The position numbers and the translations under genes are program-made. A stretch of 64,000 nucleotides of DNA from Moringa oleifera (taxonomy: Eukaryota > Streptophyta > Magnoliopsida > Brassicales > Moringaceae), in NCBI GenBank assembly GCA_021397835.1, contig JAJFZO010000256.1:4076501-4140500 (forward strand), written 5' to 3'. Under the pieces are notes generated by a model. That model had not been told where the DNA came from and did not search any database. It was given only the letters and a program-made list of their open reading frames with translations. Every line of letters begins with the position of its first letter. Within the stretch, counting starts at the first letter, position 1. Positions 47,814-62,800 of the stretch are shown piece after piece.

Positions 47814-50800
47814 CTACCGACTTTCCCTGTCCTCACCAAATTCCCCATCTTCAAGCTCCTCATGATCATGGTCACCACTTTTATGGGAACCATTCCGATG
47901 ATCTTTTTTATGTCTCTTATGCCTGCTTTCGATATCTGATTCAGGTGTAGAGGCGTGCTGTAGCATTAACCACCATGAGATGGAAAAAAAAAAAATTATA
48001 CCAGAGTTTACAGTGTGGTCAATATTTTTAGCAGAAAGAAAGAAAGAAAAGAAAGAAACAGCATACCCTCCTTGACTTCTTACGGTCACTGCTATGCTTA
48101 TGGGAACTCCTCGTATGATCTTTCTCATTTTCATTGGAAGTATCCAAAGAACTCTGGTGCCGCTTCCGATGTTTCTTATCACTATCTTTCGAAGATCTTT
48201 TGTTCTCATCGGTGACATGCACATCAATCATGTCAGCATCACTGTCGGCCCCATCCTTCTTTATAAGATCTTTTTCTCTATCACGTCCTCTCTCCTTCTC
48301 CCTTCCATGCTTTGCCTTCCTCCTCTCTCTTTCCTCTTTCTCTTTCTCCTTCTTCCCCTGCAGGTCACAAGAATCAGAGGCCTGCTTCATGCGTAAGTTC
48401 ATAGTTAAATGAGCTCAACATGAATGATGAATCGTAAATTGGTATTCAACCTCAAACCTCGGTCCATGATAAGAAAATCAGAAAATAGACAACTTATACC
48501 CAGACCATGTATATCTGAACTTTGCGGCTTTCTACAGAATGCTTCTCTATTGTCTACCTATCTATAGTGCTACATTATTTTCCAAATCTCAGAGAGCCAT
48601 ATTTATCCTCATAACTTCAATAACAACTTTGGGGACTCGGAGCAAAACAGTATTCAACCATTTTACACAAGCAATCAATGACCCTCCAGTCAGCAATTTC
48701 AGTGACTCTAATTCTTAAATTATCTCTAGAAGAAACAAAGTTCATGTATAATCTGGCTGGATAACAAACAAGACAGACTGGTAATCTAACTTCAGTTTAT
48801 TCAAAGCCAAAAAGATAAAATCCAAAAGCATAGCTCAAGCTTACTCAAGAAACATGTACTTGGTTTGTCATGCAAGATTCAGATAGATGACCTATTTGTG
48901 TAAACATACATCCATCTAACATGGGTAAAGTTCCTTTCAATAAGAACCAGTATGACACAAAAGAGAAAAAAAATAAAAAAATCAGAGCTTCAGAAATCAC
49001 ATTTTACCTTCTTAGTTTAGTAGGATTACAAGCATGTAGTATTATGCCTAAGAAGTCTGGCACATTCCTCATACAGAATGGTTATTGTTAACAATAATAA
49101 CAACATATAAGATACAAAAATCCCATACAGAACTTTTCTAATAAGTTGTAATTCACTTCTGACATAACAATTCAACTTAGGTCAACCAGACAAATTTCTA
49201 CTGAGCTCCAGACAAATCAATCTCCACAAATAAAGCAAGAACAGTTCAATAATTGTCTTCACTCAACTCTTTCGCACCCCCAGTTGCTAAAAGAATCCTA
49301 GTCTCACACAACCAAGTACCATCCTGGGTTAAGGTAAATGGGGCATAATACATCTAGGAAGAGATAAGTATCATACACACTTTAAAAAGGCCACAGGAAC
49401 CATACTTTGGCAAGAACAAGCACAGGAGACCACTTAGACTGCCCAATTAACTGAAAGCATAAACTATTGAAGTCACTCAAACATACTGGATCAAGTACAT
49501 AATACTTAATAATGTATCACTTTCCATAGGCAAAGTATTCTAGAAACAAAAAGTCAAACCACAGGAAAATGAACACTCTTGTTGTAGAAATATTATAAGA
49601 GTGATGTAACTGAAACACCTTTTCCTCCCTTCTTTTCCGTTCATTCTCTTTTGCCTCTTCTTTCAGTTGCATTATGTATTCCTCAAATATCTCCCTTTGA
49701 AAGCTCTCGTCCCCAATAGAACTACACAAAGGCATGAAATAAAATGATACTTTCAGCTATAAAAAGAACATGATAACTTATGGAAGTCTAGGACAAGTTC
49801 AAAGCAAATGATGGAATAGACTAAAAAGAGAATTTCTCTAAGCATCATCTTCAATATCCAACTACCATACTTAACAGGAAAACTAACTAATTATAGCAGA
49901 AATAATGTGTTTCTGTAGACGTCCAGTGCATAATGAACTCACAGCAATCTTGCCATAAATGACATCACAAGATCTATGGATGCTAAGAGTAAATATAATG
50001 GCCATGTTTGTGATATCAAGAAAAGCCCAACTTACTTATACAGCGTCAGTATGCATTGACAGTGGCCACTAGAAAACTACAGCAGATTTGAATAGAAATG
50101 CATGGAAAATATTAAGAAGCACAACCAATACATGCAACAAATGATAAAACTATCCAAAAACAGTACAATAATGTACATTTGAACTAAATTATCATTCTAA
50201 GAGCAACACCTGCATTCTTGACTACTTTCAACAAGATGTCTGCAGTCTTCCCATGTTGAGGAGGCTGTTATTTCCTGCAACAAAATTAAGTATAAGATAG
50301 ATGGCAAAAACAAAAGCTCTATTGTTCAACTGTTATATAGAGCACTAGATACTATCAACCGAACAGATCAATACACCTTTAAAGAATGTAGTAAACTAAA
50401 TAGCTCATCTGCCAGCCGTTTGCGTTTTTTAGCCTCTTTTTCTTCCTTCTCCTTTGCTCTCACCAGCAATTCATCAAATATTAGCTGCAAATGAAAAGAA
50501 AATTGAGATCATTATAGTCAACAACTACAATGATGAAATACATAACACAAGCAGCCACTGTATTTTCTGAAGTACCATCAACAGAAGGTACTGGAGAAAC
50601 AGGGACACAGGTCTAGCCTCTCTTTCTCTTTTGAGAAGAGAGAGAAATCTAGCCTTTTAGCAACTTGAATCACATAACTACACTTAACAATATTCCTCAA
50701 TTTTCAATTCCACAAGAAAAAAAGAATTAAATGAAATTCTGTCTTATAAAACAAAATAAAGAACCAGTCATCCAACAGAATAATTTCCATAGACCTATAT

Positions 50801-53800
50801 ACAGAAAAGCAGTGGACAAGTCAATAAAGAACAACTTGATTAGGTTTTGTTTCATCGTACAAGCGATGAAATGTCCATAAATTCTAAATGACAGGAGATA
50901 TGAATCATCATGATGACACCCCAGAGGAAAGTCTTTGAAATAGGGAACTAATGGGAAGAAAAAGTTGCTTGCCTTTCTTTTAAGTCAATTTATGTTGAAA
51001 GATAAATATATCATTGAATATACTATTTCATTCACTGAGTTCACAGTCCATTAGAAATGCTAATCACAGTGCTTGCCACCAAGAACTTAATCTGCTGGAA
51101 CATCACCCAGAAGTTAAGAGAAAAGCATTATAGCCCCTCCCATTCCTCTATTCCTTTTTAATGCAAAACATACGATGTCCACAGTAGCGTAGCCACCTAT
51201 GTGCTACTTATTCAGAGGGTAATAGACTATAAGGAGATCAAAAGTTAATGGCAGAGCTGATACCTAGAAAATGAGTTGTTCACAATACCGACATTTCAAG
51301 TAGAACATAAAGACAAACTTGACCTATACACTTATAGTTGATCCACTGATAATTAATACTTAACATATCCTACAATCTATGATATAACAAATTATACTAT
51401 ATGAAGATGTTGTGATGTCATACATATATATTATAAGAAGCTGCGGTTTTAATTCAAAATGCTGCAAATATATAAAGTGGTTAACTGATACCCTAACCAT
51501 TGATCATCAACAAGAAGAGAATTGCATTGAAATCCCAACTATTATCGTACAAATAATAAGCACAATCTTGCTGGCATTTCACTTTCAACAGATGATTAAA
51601 CTAAAGCTTCAATCCGAATTAACTGTTAACCTATTCTACTTGCAATTTTAGAATGGCCACCCAGCTACGTGCTTAGTCATCCAGCTATAGACATAAACCT
51701 TGGTCAATAATAAGAAACATTTTTACCATTCTTTCCAGTTAACAAGAAGCTGTCTTTAGGAGTTAATAAGACATCAAGACGAAAACCTGCGGCCAACTCA
51801 AGCGAAGTCAGTTATTCTATCCAAAAAGAATACAGGGGTCATATCCTAAACCCTTGGAAGAAGTTTTACCAATTACTAATAGCAATATAGGGTGATCTTT
51901 ATTTTCATCAACTTTGTCTACAGCCATTTTTCCATTTATTCCTCAGCGATCCCTCATGTATGTATGACAACTCAAACTGGTCATTTACCACAACCCTTGT
52001 CGTCTCCCATTTCATACAATACTGCAACAAAAGCTAACAATCTTTGTCAAATCAGAACTTTGTAGGCTTTTTCCAATGCCATTGATAGCACACTTAGGTG
52101 TCATTCTACACTTTACTAAATGGCATTCCACAATTCCCTGCTCAAGCATCTTAATTCACAAAAATCAAAGCAGCTGTCTTATATTCAATCTCCATAACTT
52201 AATACCTCCATCATCAGAATGCATCAATGACCAACAAATGGAAAATCTTCAGAAAATTTAGAAAGTAGTGCACTTCAGAATCTCCATCATCACAACAACT
52301 AATTACAAATAAAGCAGCTAAATAACGTCTCTATCATCACAATGATCATCCACATCCTAAACATATGACATGACTCACATAAACCTGCCAATGGGACAAT
52401 GCACCTAATAGCCACATTAAGAGGTAAACAGTCAAGAAAGAAACGGACTTTAGACCATATTACTTATTCCTGACAGATCAGTTCTAAATATTACTAAGAA
52501 ACAATTATTTAAACACATAAATATAGCCAGAGAAGGTCTGCAGGTTTTCAGGATGAGTGCCTTACATAGGTCTGCTATATGTGTGCACATATGCCATATT
52601 TACATACCACATAACATAGCGTTCATTGGACCAATTATTTACCAAACTTAATTGTGTAATAAGTCATCCTACAACAAAATTTTCCTTTTCGAGCAAATTA
52701 CCTACAATATGATATATAGATAAGTGCGAAGAACATGTATATACCTTTAAATTAATATCTGATATAGCTGGAGAGCTAATATCATCCAGAATAGCCTCTT
52801 TCAAGTCCTCCAACGTCCATGTTGACGCCAAAGTAATCTGCAAATACACCAGAACGTTGATATCTGGGAAACTGAGGATATGCTGGACAGAAAACAGAAA
52901 AAGAGAACCATACCTTTCTCAACTTTACTGCATCTTTTACTCGAGATTTGTCCTCATGATACTGTAAAATATAAGTATGAGACATCTTGATATGGTGTGA
53001 CTTACATATTTAACTTCGATCCAAAATATTAGAAACTAGAGTTAAAACATAAAGGACAAGAAGATTATCTCTAGGTTGAGATATGTGATCCATTGAGGAG
53101 TCTAACCAATTACAGCCACTTCAAACACTTGCACCTGCGACATCATGCTAATTACTTCGTACACCGAATACCCTACAAGTCCATAATTAAAGAAGATGAT
53201 ACCTCAAAATGCAAACCGTTGAGTTATCATCCATCCTCGTGTGATGAAAGCAATTTCGCTTACCAATTGCTCCATCAATTCTAACTGCAATTCCTAATTC
53301 TCTTCTAGTCAAGCGATACCCCCAAGAAACCCCCTTTTAGCTCTTTGATTAATGGACATTTGTTTGATTAAGTAGAACCGCATGAAGATGTTACTCCGTA
53401 ACTTTGTGGACGTTAAAGGATCCAAATGTTTGTTCAAGGTTGAAATAATTTTTTATTGATCTTAATCTTTTTTTTTTTCCTTTTATAACCGAGGTATCCA
53501 GGTTGGATAATTCAACTAATGAATGGGGACCCATCCTCCCCAGGTCCTGAAGTTAACGACCAGGAAAATCCCTCAGTGGCCCTGAAGTTATTCAAACCGC
53601 GGACCTGGCCTACCCTTTCAAAATAGTGATTATTACATGATGTAATTTTTTGCCCCCCAATGAAACCTCAAAAGAAAATTGATGCACTAAACAAGTCAAA
53701 GACTAGCACATACACTGCAATATGAACATTAAGAGGGCAAGGCAGTTGAGTTTGCTAGTTTTCTATTTTTGCAGGAAGGTTCCGAAAGGAACGCAAAACC

Positions 53801-56800
53801 TAACCTCTTGAATCCACGAGACCAAAGCATCTCAAAGTATGTAATACTCATCTATGATCCATCGACTTCATTATAGAAATTGGGAAATCATCCATTAAGA
53901 AAAACAGCAGCTTATACCTGTTTCTGCAGCTCCTCAGCAACATCTTCAAACAAATCTTTTGGAGTTGCACCTGAGGTATTTGATGCAACTGCTAAATAAG
54001 CAGGCAAATCTTTAACCTGGAATATTAAGTCAGTAACATGATTTAAAAAAAAAAATCAGAAAGCAAGACTCCATGCTGAAAAAAACTATATTATCACTTA
54101 GCAAGGATATTTAAACTGTTCTCATTACAAATCAAGCAGGACGAAACCTTCATGCAATAATCACGCCAGTGAGTTTTGGCTGTCAGATTTCCTGCAGTAA
54201 CATCTCCTTCCATCAACTTGCGGAACTCATCCCGATTCTTACGCTCTGCCTTTCTCAGTTCTTCCTATATTTATACAAGAAAGATAAAAAGGTAACGCTT
54301 GATGAGTAGATAGCAATGCAACTGCATGCAAGCACATATTATTTGTAACTGCAAGCACCTTCTGTATTTTCCTCTGCTCCTCTTCTTCTCTCTCTAAATC
54401 ACGTAGATATTCCTGTTACAGAATATCAAAATTAGCTCAGAAGACGAGCAGAATCTTTGATAGCCAAATGAAGAAACTACCTGAAAAATTTCCAAGCGAT
54501 CAATTTTCTCGAGACGTGAACATCTTTCATCAGCCTCCAAGCGGTCTTGAACTTTTCGCCACTGGCTGCTTGCCTGAAGAGGGAAGGTAATACCAAGATT
54601 GATTTCTGCAGCAAAATATACCCAAAAACAGAGAAATAGCCAAGATTTACCTTAATAAAATCACAAGATTCCAAGAATTTCCTGTACTCCAATATATTCC
54701 GCCTGCGCTCCTCTTGTGCTTTAACCCGTTCCTAACAGAAGTCACCAATTAAAGAACAGTCAGAAGAACTTGAAAGTTTTAACTCATAATCAGTAATTGT
54801 ACAGATGATATACGAGTCTTAGCTTTTTTATAACACATGGTTAGAAAAATGCATATACAAATGATGATGATATAGTTATCTTTTTATATGATATCAGCAA
54901 CATGCATTTTGCCAAACAGTTGGTGAAATGTGTCCAGAGATATGCATAAAAGTTAAAATTAACATATGACTATGGATAAACAGATCTGTAACACGATAAA
55001 TATCTCTTTCTTTAGTAGAAAAAGAAACAAACAAACAAACAAACTAGAAGCTCAGGACCATATTTTTAGGGAAGGTCTATTCACATGCATCAATAGATAC
55101 CAGCATAACACATAACATGCACAAGAAATATAGATAACCATTCAGTCTCCTTTACATCAGCTTGGCTAAAAGGTATCAGAAACTCTTTCACTGATGCTAC
55201 AAATTCAATATTACAATTTTGACATGCATACTTTCTCCCAACTAAAAGGCAAAGGTCATAAAGGAGATGAATGTCCTCTCCTAGTCTTGTAGTAGTGTTC
55301 ACCCTCTTTTGCCACCTCAGCTCTAAACGTTTTTGAGAGAGAGAAGGCCCCAACAAGGAGGGAGGGCACCCCAAAAGGATGGGGCATGACCAGACAAAAA
55401 CGCATCAATTTTCAAGCTCTTCAGCCTTCTCTTACCCCCATCTAACCAAGATTTCACAGATGCCAGAATGGTAAATTGGCCCACGAATATGTATACATCA
55501 AACAGTCCATTGAAGGACGAGGCAAGTAGTAGGACTTATTATCACCACTTTCAAGACCGCTAAAAATTTACGATCTTTCTGCCGAATGCTCAAGTTAGAT
55601 TTGGCTTTCAAGTTAACCAACCGCATGATGTAACAAAAACTTGATAAATAAAAGCTTTACTGCAATTACCATTTACAATGATTTCGTTATCCCATGACAT
55701 GACTTGCAAACCAATTTTTCAACAAACAAGAAAAAGCTAAATTCAAGTAAACGAAATTAGGCTTGTCAAGTGCCAAATGGGTTTCCAAGGAATGGTGACA
55801 CAAAAGTTGCTTTATCCTTGAGACAAAAGGTTTCAACAAAATTCAAGCCTTAGCATACACCAGCTGATCCTTTCTAATAACTTTACTAAAATGTTTGTGC
55901 TTGTGCTATCCCCTTGAATGCATAATCTACAATATCGATTTTGCTGCCTTTATATTAGAATATATTTGCAAACAACTTCTTTGGTTCAGCTTTTTGGCAT
56001 TATTGTCCTATTACCACCAATGGATTTAGAGATAGAAGGAATTCAAGAAATTTAACACATCAATTTGCACCCTACACAACAAAAAAGGTATACCTATGTC
56101 ACAGACCTCTAACATAGATACATCACACTGATTAAAAATCAAAGCTAGGCAAGAAACTAGGAATTCACTAGAGGGAAACAATTAATAAAGGTGGAGATAC
56201 AAAATATACAATTGATATCAAGGTTAAAGCGGGGGACGACATATAGAAGTATTATGTATGCATAAATCAGTCCATATAAAGACAAATACATAAACCCACA
56301 TTTATACATAATAGATGCCAGTACAACCTCGAATCCAGATAAATTATAAATTCACACACACACACGCCAATAGAAACAAATTGATAAAAGATATGTGCAT
56401 ATACATCTACATACAAACAGATTGGCAGGAAAGAAAGAGCAATAGAAAGAGAAACACATACATATCTGCAATATGCACACAAGTAAGTAAAACAGATGCA
56501 AGCAGTCGAGGAGACTGAACGTACCTTTTCCCTGAGTTCATCAACATAGTTTTCAAACAGATCCCTTCGATCTCTTTCTCGTTCAACAGCTTTGAAACGC
56601 TCATCATCTTCAAACATAGTCACTGCTTTGCTGAATAATTGTTTAGATGTTTCATTAGGAAAGACAACTTATAGCCTAAATAGTCATAATACATGCAAAA
56701 CTTCACAGCAGATTATGTTTAAGTCTTCAAGAAAAAAAATTGATATCCTGCAGGTAAGACAAACCTCCATCTTGTAGATGATGTCAGTTCCATGGACTCC

Positions 56801-59800
56801 TGTAAAAAATCCAAGATGAGTAAATAAAGGTAGCATGCCAGAGCCTATGAAGCAAATAGTTTCTATATAAACAGAGGCAGAGCAGCAAACCACTTACTTC
56901 CAACATTTTCTTATACTCTTCCCGTGCTTTTTTCTGTTTATTCCGTCTTTCCTCAGCTTCCTGCTTTTTCTTTTGACTCAAGAACTGAAACATGAAATTA
57001 CTACTACAATGAATAACATGCCAGTAATGAATAGCTAGAGACTACTTGGTAATAATAGGCAAAAGAAAGTGTGACTACTACAAGTCTTAGGAGGTCTAAG
57101 TTGTACCAAGGGATAATTGCATAATTTTGTTCTAAATTTCTTTACACGTAATGTGTCAGCCTCTGGTATGCTGACAGACTTATTCCCTCCATCTCTTATT
57201 TTGTAACATCGTAGGAGCATAGACGCCTATAAAAGGATTCAAGAAACCTCTAATTTTCCTTCCTTAAATCTTTCTTCTCCTATCTTAAAAAATAAAAAAA
57301 GTAATGTAACTGCAGATAAAAAAAGAGGAATTTTACAGTGTAGAACACTGTATAAAATGGTACAGAATGTACCGTACAATAGTAAGTCTGGTCTCTTTTC
57401 TACGGAAGAACATTCTATTCTCAGAAACAAAAGACAACCTACTATACTAAACTCAGTTTGGTAATTGCTTAAAAAAACTTGGTTCTTAAGAATTGATCAA
57501 GAATATTTTGGCAGCTGTTTTCCAAAGCTGATTTAAGACTAATTTTTAAAAAATGTGATAGAAAACATTTTCCATCAGTATTTTCTCACTAAAATGTCTC
57601 ACCAGTTTATAATGAGAAGTTGACAGAAAAAACCAACCTTTAAGATTAACTACCCAAACATATTTACAGTGAAAAGATAGGAAATTGTTTTCTGTTATTC
57701 TTTCCGAAACTAAGAATTGAAATCCAGGTCAGAAGCAGAATCCGGAGCTATTGCAGACACAGCAATGAGATGTGGGCGATATTGTCATCGATAAGATGGA
57801 TTTCCTTAGTAATATGCCTATGAGGATGCTTTTGTGACAAGCAGCAATGTACATAGCAGTAATCCAATATTTTGTACAAGATACGTTTGTTATCCAAACA
57901 ATCAAGGATGTTTCTTAGAAAACAAGTAAAAGTTGGGGAGGCTAGACATCCATTCCCCAGCATGAAGGGCAGAGTTCAGAATCCCTATGTTGGAGTACTG
58001 GTTAAATTTGTAACTTCATTCTCAATTCCTTTTTTACATATTGCAGTCAGCTTTTGTTAGGTCGACAGACCTATCCTCTCTATTCCATCTCATATGTCCT
58101 AGCAAAAAAGACTGAGGCTAACAAAACTACCAACATATTAAAGAAGAAGTCAACTAAAGACTAATTTAAGGAATGAATTTACCTCATTAAAAGCTTGCTT
58201 CCGCTCTCCAAGTGTTCTCAAAGCACCATATCTTCTGTCATTAATTATTATCCTCATAGCCTGTATAATTTGTATCCATAAATATCAAATGCTTGCATGC
58301 TGAAAATCCAGAGAATTATATTAATATTACTAAAATACCTGCTCCCAAGTCCAGTCAGATCCAACATTTGCAGACTCCAAAAGGGCTTTAAATGCATTTT
58401 TAGCCTCCTATCATATGGGATTAAAAGTTAGTAGTAGCAGTGCCTGCAGAAGCAACAAGCACTAGCATATGGCAAGAAATAGCATACCAGCTTGTTGGTA
58501 TAGGTTACAGGCTCCTGGTCAATTGCTTTCTCCTCTAACGCATTGTTAACCTTCTCAGTGTTCACCACCCCTTTCTCAGTTTCCTGTGCGGCACTGCCTT
58601 CATCAACTTGTACTAAAGTATATGAAGTAATTATTCTATACATGCTTAAGAGATACACAAACAAACAACAATAACGCAGATACCTCTCCATCTTGTACAG
58701 GAGCTCCATCTGTAGAACTACCACCCTGAACTGAAACAGTGCTGGAATCATCGCTACAAAATTTGGGGACAGAAGGAAGTTCAACATGTCAGTTTCAATA
58801 CTACAGCTGAAAATTCCAAAACCAACTAAAGATGACATACGTTAGTGCCAAAACAGTATTGACCACAGCGACACCAGCTCCTTCATTTTCTGAACCAATA
58901 TCAGATGGTTGTTTGATGGTGTCCACAGTCATATTAACTCCATCTGTATTGGCCAACACAGAAGAAGCTATAGTAGGTGAAGAAGCTGTAGCAGGTGAAG
59001 TAGCTACAGCAGGTGAAGCTGCCAATCCTGAAATCATTGCTGGTTGCATGTTACTAGCAGTAAAAACAGGTGCGACTGGAACTGGGCTTGATGCAATCCC
59101 ATGAGCTGTGTCCGATGGAGCATCTGAAGCAGATGGCCCTTTAACCACAGACGAAGAGACAGCAGAAATACCATTAGAGCACACTTCTGATTGTGGTCTT
59201 TTTGCAGCTGCCTTTTCCACTTGTTCCCGGGCAATCTACATGGGCAGAGTAATGCAGGAGGTAATAGTAAGCAGTAGTAAAAAAAAAATGAAATAAAGAG
59301 TCAAAATGGAATGAAGAATAAATAGTTTGTCAAAGCGGAAACCTTCAGTTCCTCAGGGATTGACCACTTTGATTGCTTGGTAACCTTGTTGTAGTAATAC
59401 CTGCAGAACAGACGACATTAGAATTGAACCAAGAATCGCAAACGAAATTTAGAGATGCAGAATTTGTGAATGAATTGCTCATAGGAAATATCAGATCACG
59501 CACTTTCTTCCATCAGGACTTGTAAATTCTTTCCAGTCAGTCGTAGCGTCAGCTCTCTGTCACAGTTACACAGGCTGAATGAGCTCAAATGATTAGCCCA
59601 AAAAAAAAGGGGGGGATACAAAAGGAAAAAGAAAAAAAAAAAAGAATCCACCGAGATAAGAAAGCGAGAGCCTATTTCCAGTCATGATGATATACAATCA
59701 GACTTTGGAGCATTTGTATATTATAGAACCTCCAAGAAAAAACTAAAAGTTTTAGAGGCAAATATAGCTAGCCACTGAAAGATGGCACTATCATCATGCA

Positions 59801-62800
59801 AAATCATTTAGCAGGAAATTATTTTGCCAACTAAAAATTTATGGCATCAATAGACTACCTCTCCCCAAGTGGAGGGGGGGAAAAACAGGGAGGTTAATAG
59901 TGGTTCCAAATGTAGCCAAAAGTTTGAAGGAGACATAGTCAGTTATTAGCTTCACAGCAAGAGAAACATGAAAACATGACTAACCACAATTGACTCTATG
60001 TCATTAATAAATGCACATATTAATGTGCAAAATTAACAAGTAACAAAGGTCAAAAGATATTATCAACAATGTAACGACCCAGACGGCCCTAATATTTAGG
60101 GCCATTTATGAAAGATAACAGACCTAAATCTCATTTCTAAGGTTAAAATATTTCTATAAGAGAAAATTTTACCAAAAGAGCATCTAAAATCACAATTTTC
60201 AGTCTATAAGTTAGACGTGCCTCATATTGCCAATAAAATTCATGGTCAAAGCTTGAAGTGAAGCAAAAGAACTAAAAACGAGGTGCAGAAAAGCTTAACC
60301 ATATAGCAGAGTATATCATTGGTCAAAGACAACTAGAAATAACCTCCCACCTACTTTCCAAGGGATTAATATGAAAGATATCATAATGATCAATAAAATA
60401 ATACAAATGACAGAATTTACTAACATTCAAGCTATAAAGTAGGTAGGGCAAGCAGCAAAGACCCACAGCATATCCTACCTCTCAATAGAGTAGCACAGCA
60501 TGTACCTGTAAGCAGCTTTAAAGCTAGGGATGTCACACAAGGCATATACGGATAGAACAATACAGATATGTAACTTCATATGGAGTCAATAAATCCTTCA
60601 ACTTATGTATGGCTTAATATAGATACCAGAAAAGAAGACAAAAGCCATAGTACCTCTGGAGTACTTACCCACAAGAGAAGACGTAGGAAGCAGATTAATG
60701 GTAAAACAACAAGAATTACAAGAGAAGTATAAGACAACTGATAAGCACCTTAAAGCTTTTCAACACATGTCAACTTGAAAAGATTTGGAGGGCGGGATAT
60801 TTATAACAAGTAACCGAATACTGAAATAAGCAGTTCTGACTAAAAAGATTCAATAAAGTGATTATTTCCCACACAAAATCATGAAGTGGATGAGGAGAAG
60901 AGAGAGACAGTGACACCCACTTCTTCGACAAATTAATAACCCAAAGAAAAAATGAACTTTAAATTCTCAACTCTTGAAACAGACAGGTAAATTGGATACC
61001 AGTGAACATCTAAAAGAACTAAGAAATTAATAGACACAAAGTGAGATTGTTGGCAAGGAAACCATAAATTAACCTCTTCTAGCACAGCTTTTTCAGACAC
61101 TACATTTAAGGAAAACCAATCCAGAAGGTCATCCTAAAGAACCAACAAGATATATTCGACAGTCCAATCCATAAAATTTTACCAACAAGGAAAGCTACAA
61201 GATTGAAAACCAAAAGTGGTCATGGCCACCATAAAAGAAAGGTCAACCTTCAAAGATGAGCAACCTAAGTGTCATATCCTTCAACAGAGTTGGTTAAGTT
61301 TCCTGATAGGAAACTACAAAAGGAACAAAGCACTCCTCATAACCGAAAAAAGAAAGTTTGTATTTATCTTCTGAGACAATCATGTCAAACCCAATTGGAT
61401 AAATATAACAAAGTCCAGTTAATGCTTAGGCCGTTCAATGGCATAACAGATCATACACCATGAAGAAGCTAGAAGAGAAACAATATCAGTAATATTAACT
61501 CACCTCAATTGGTGTCATCAATTCAAAAGGCTTCTCCCAACTAGACTGCCTTGTCCTCTTGTTGAAATAATATCTAGATATCAAGCACATATAAATTATA
61601 AGCAAAAAGTATATTCATCCATAAACATCACTTATGAATCAAAAGAGTCTTAAGAAAGCATATAGAAGAGGAAACATATCAAGTCCAAGAAATGACGTGT
61701 TAGCGGACATGTGAGCTAACTATATACAGGTGTGTTTGTTACTTGGGATAGGATTAGGATTGAATAAGATTTATCCCAATCCCATGTCAAGGTACAGTGA
61801 TGGAATTGGAATAATCTTAGCCCACTTCTACTTTTATCCCATTGGGGAAGAGGGGGGGGGGGGGAAGGGGTAATTATTGTAACCCCTTGAATTGATGAGA
61901 TATAATTATCCCTTGCAATGGTAGGACAAAAGAATCCCCCTGAATTATCATCCCCATTACCAAAGGAATATATTTTATTTTAGATTAATTAAAACATATC
62001 TAGGAAAAAAGTCAAATGAAGAATTTAAACAATAGCATATGTTCATCAATTAATTACTTTGCAATCCAAACTTGTAAAAAACATGACATTCATATTTTTA
62101 TTTCGATTTTCAAGTTGCTCCAAATAAAAAAGTCATTTTAGATTAATATTAAAAAAATCAAATGAAGAATTCAATCAACCGTAATGTTTATATCCAGCAT
62201 TACAAATGCATAGATTTATTCTAAATTAATGTAAATAAATTTGAAACAAAAAATCAAATGAAGATTTTGAACAATAGTAGATGTTCATATAGTGTAATAC
62301 AAATTTATAATGAACATTAGATTGCATTATTTTTCTCTCACAAGTAAAGTCAAATATAGGTCTGAATTACTTTAAGTCTTATCCTATGTGATGCTTAAAC
62401 ATATGAAAGCATTAAAATAATCCTAGTTCAATTCAATCTTATCCCATGTGTCAGACAGAGCCGATAAGTCTTGCAACCAGAGGAAAAAATATGTATACAG
62501 TTCAATAAACAAACAAGATATAATATGTCTCCAGTTTTAAGAAATGAAGCTAAGCCTTTCCAGTGAACTCGAATAATGACATTATCCTTTTTCCATGTCT
62601 GAAGGATAGTACAGTTTCTGCCTCAAAGAAAAGGCAATAAATAAGAAGTAAAGCAAAATTCAACACTATATCACAATGATTTACTATTCTCCTAATTCCA
62701 CTCAGAAACCATGCCATAGCATCAAAACAAAATACAGGGAAAAAGTTGATAAAACTACGGAAAAAATTCAACAGGTATTCCACCACCACCCTCTTTTTGT

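Noticed and set aside
56315..56623. Frames on both strands rich in Ile/Tyr/Cys near 56.4 kb
   Set aside because: They read through a PRP40 intron with CA- and TA-rich simple sequence.
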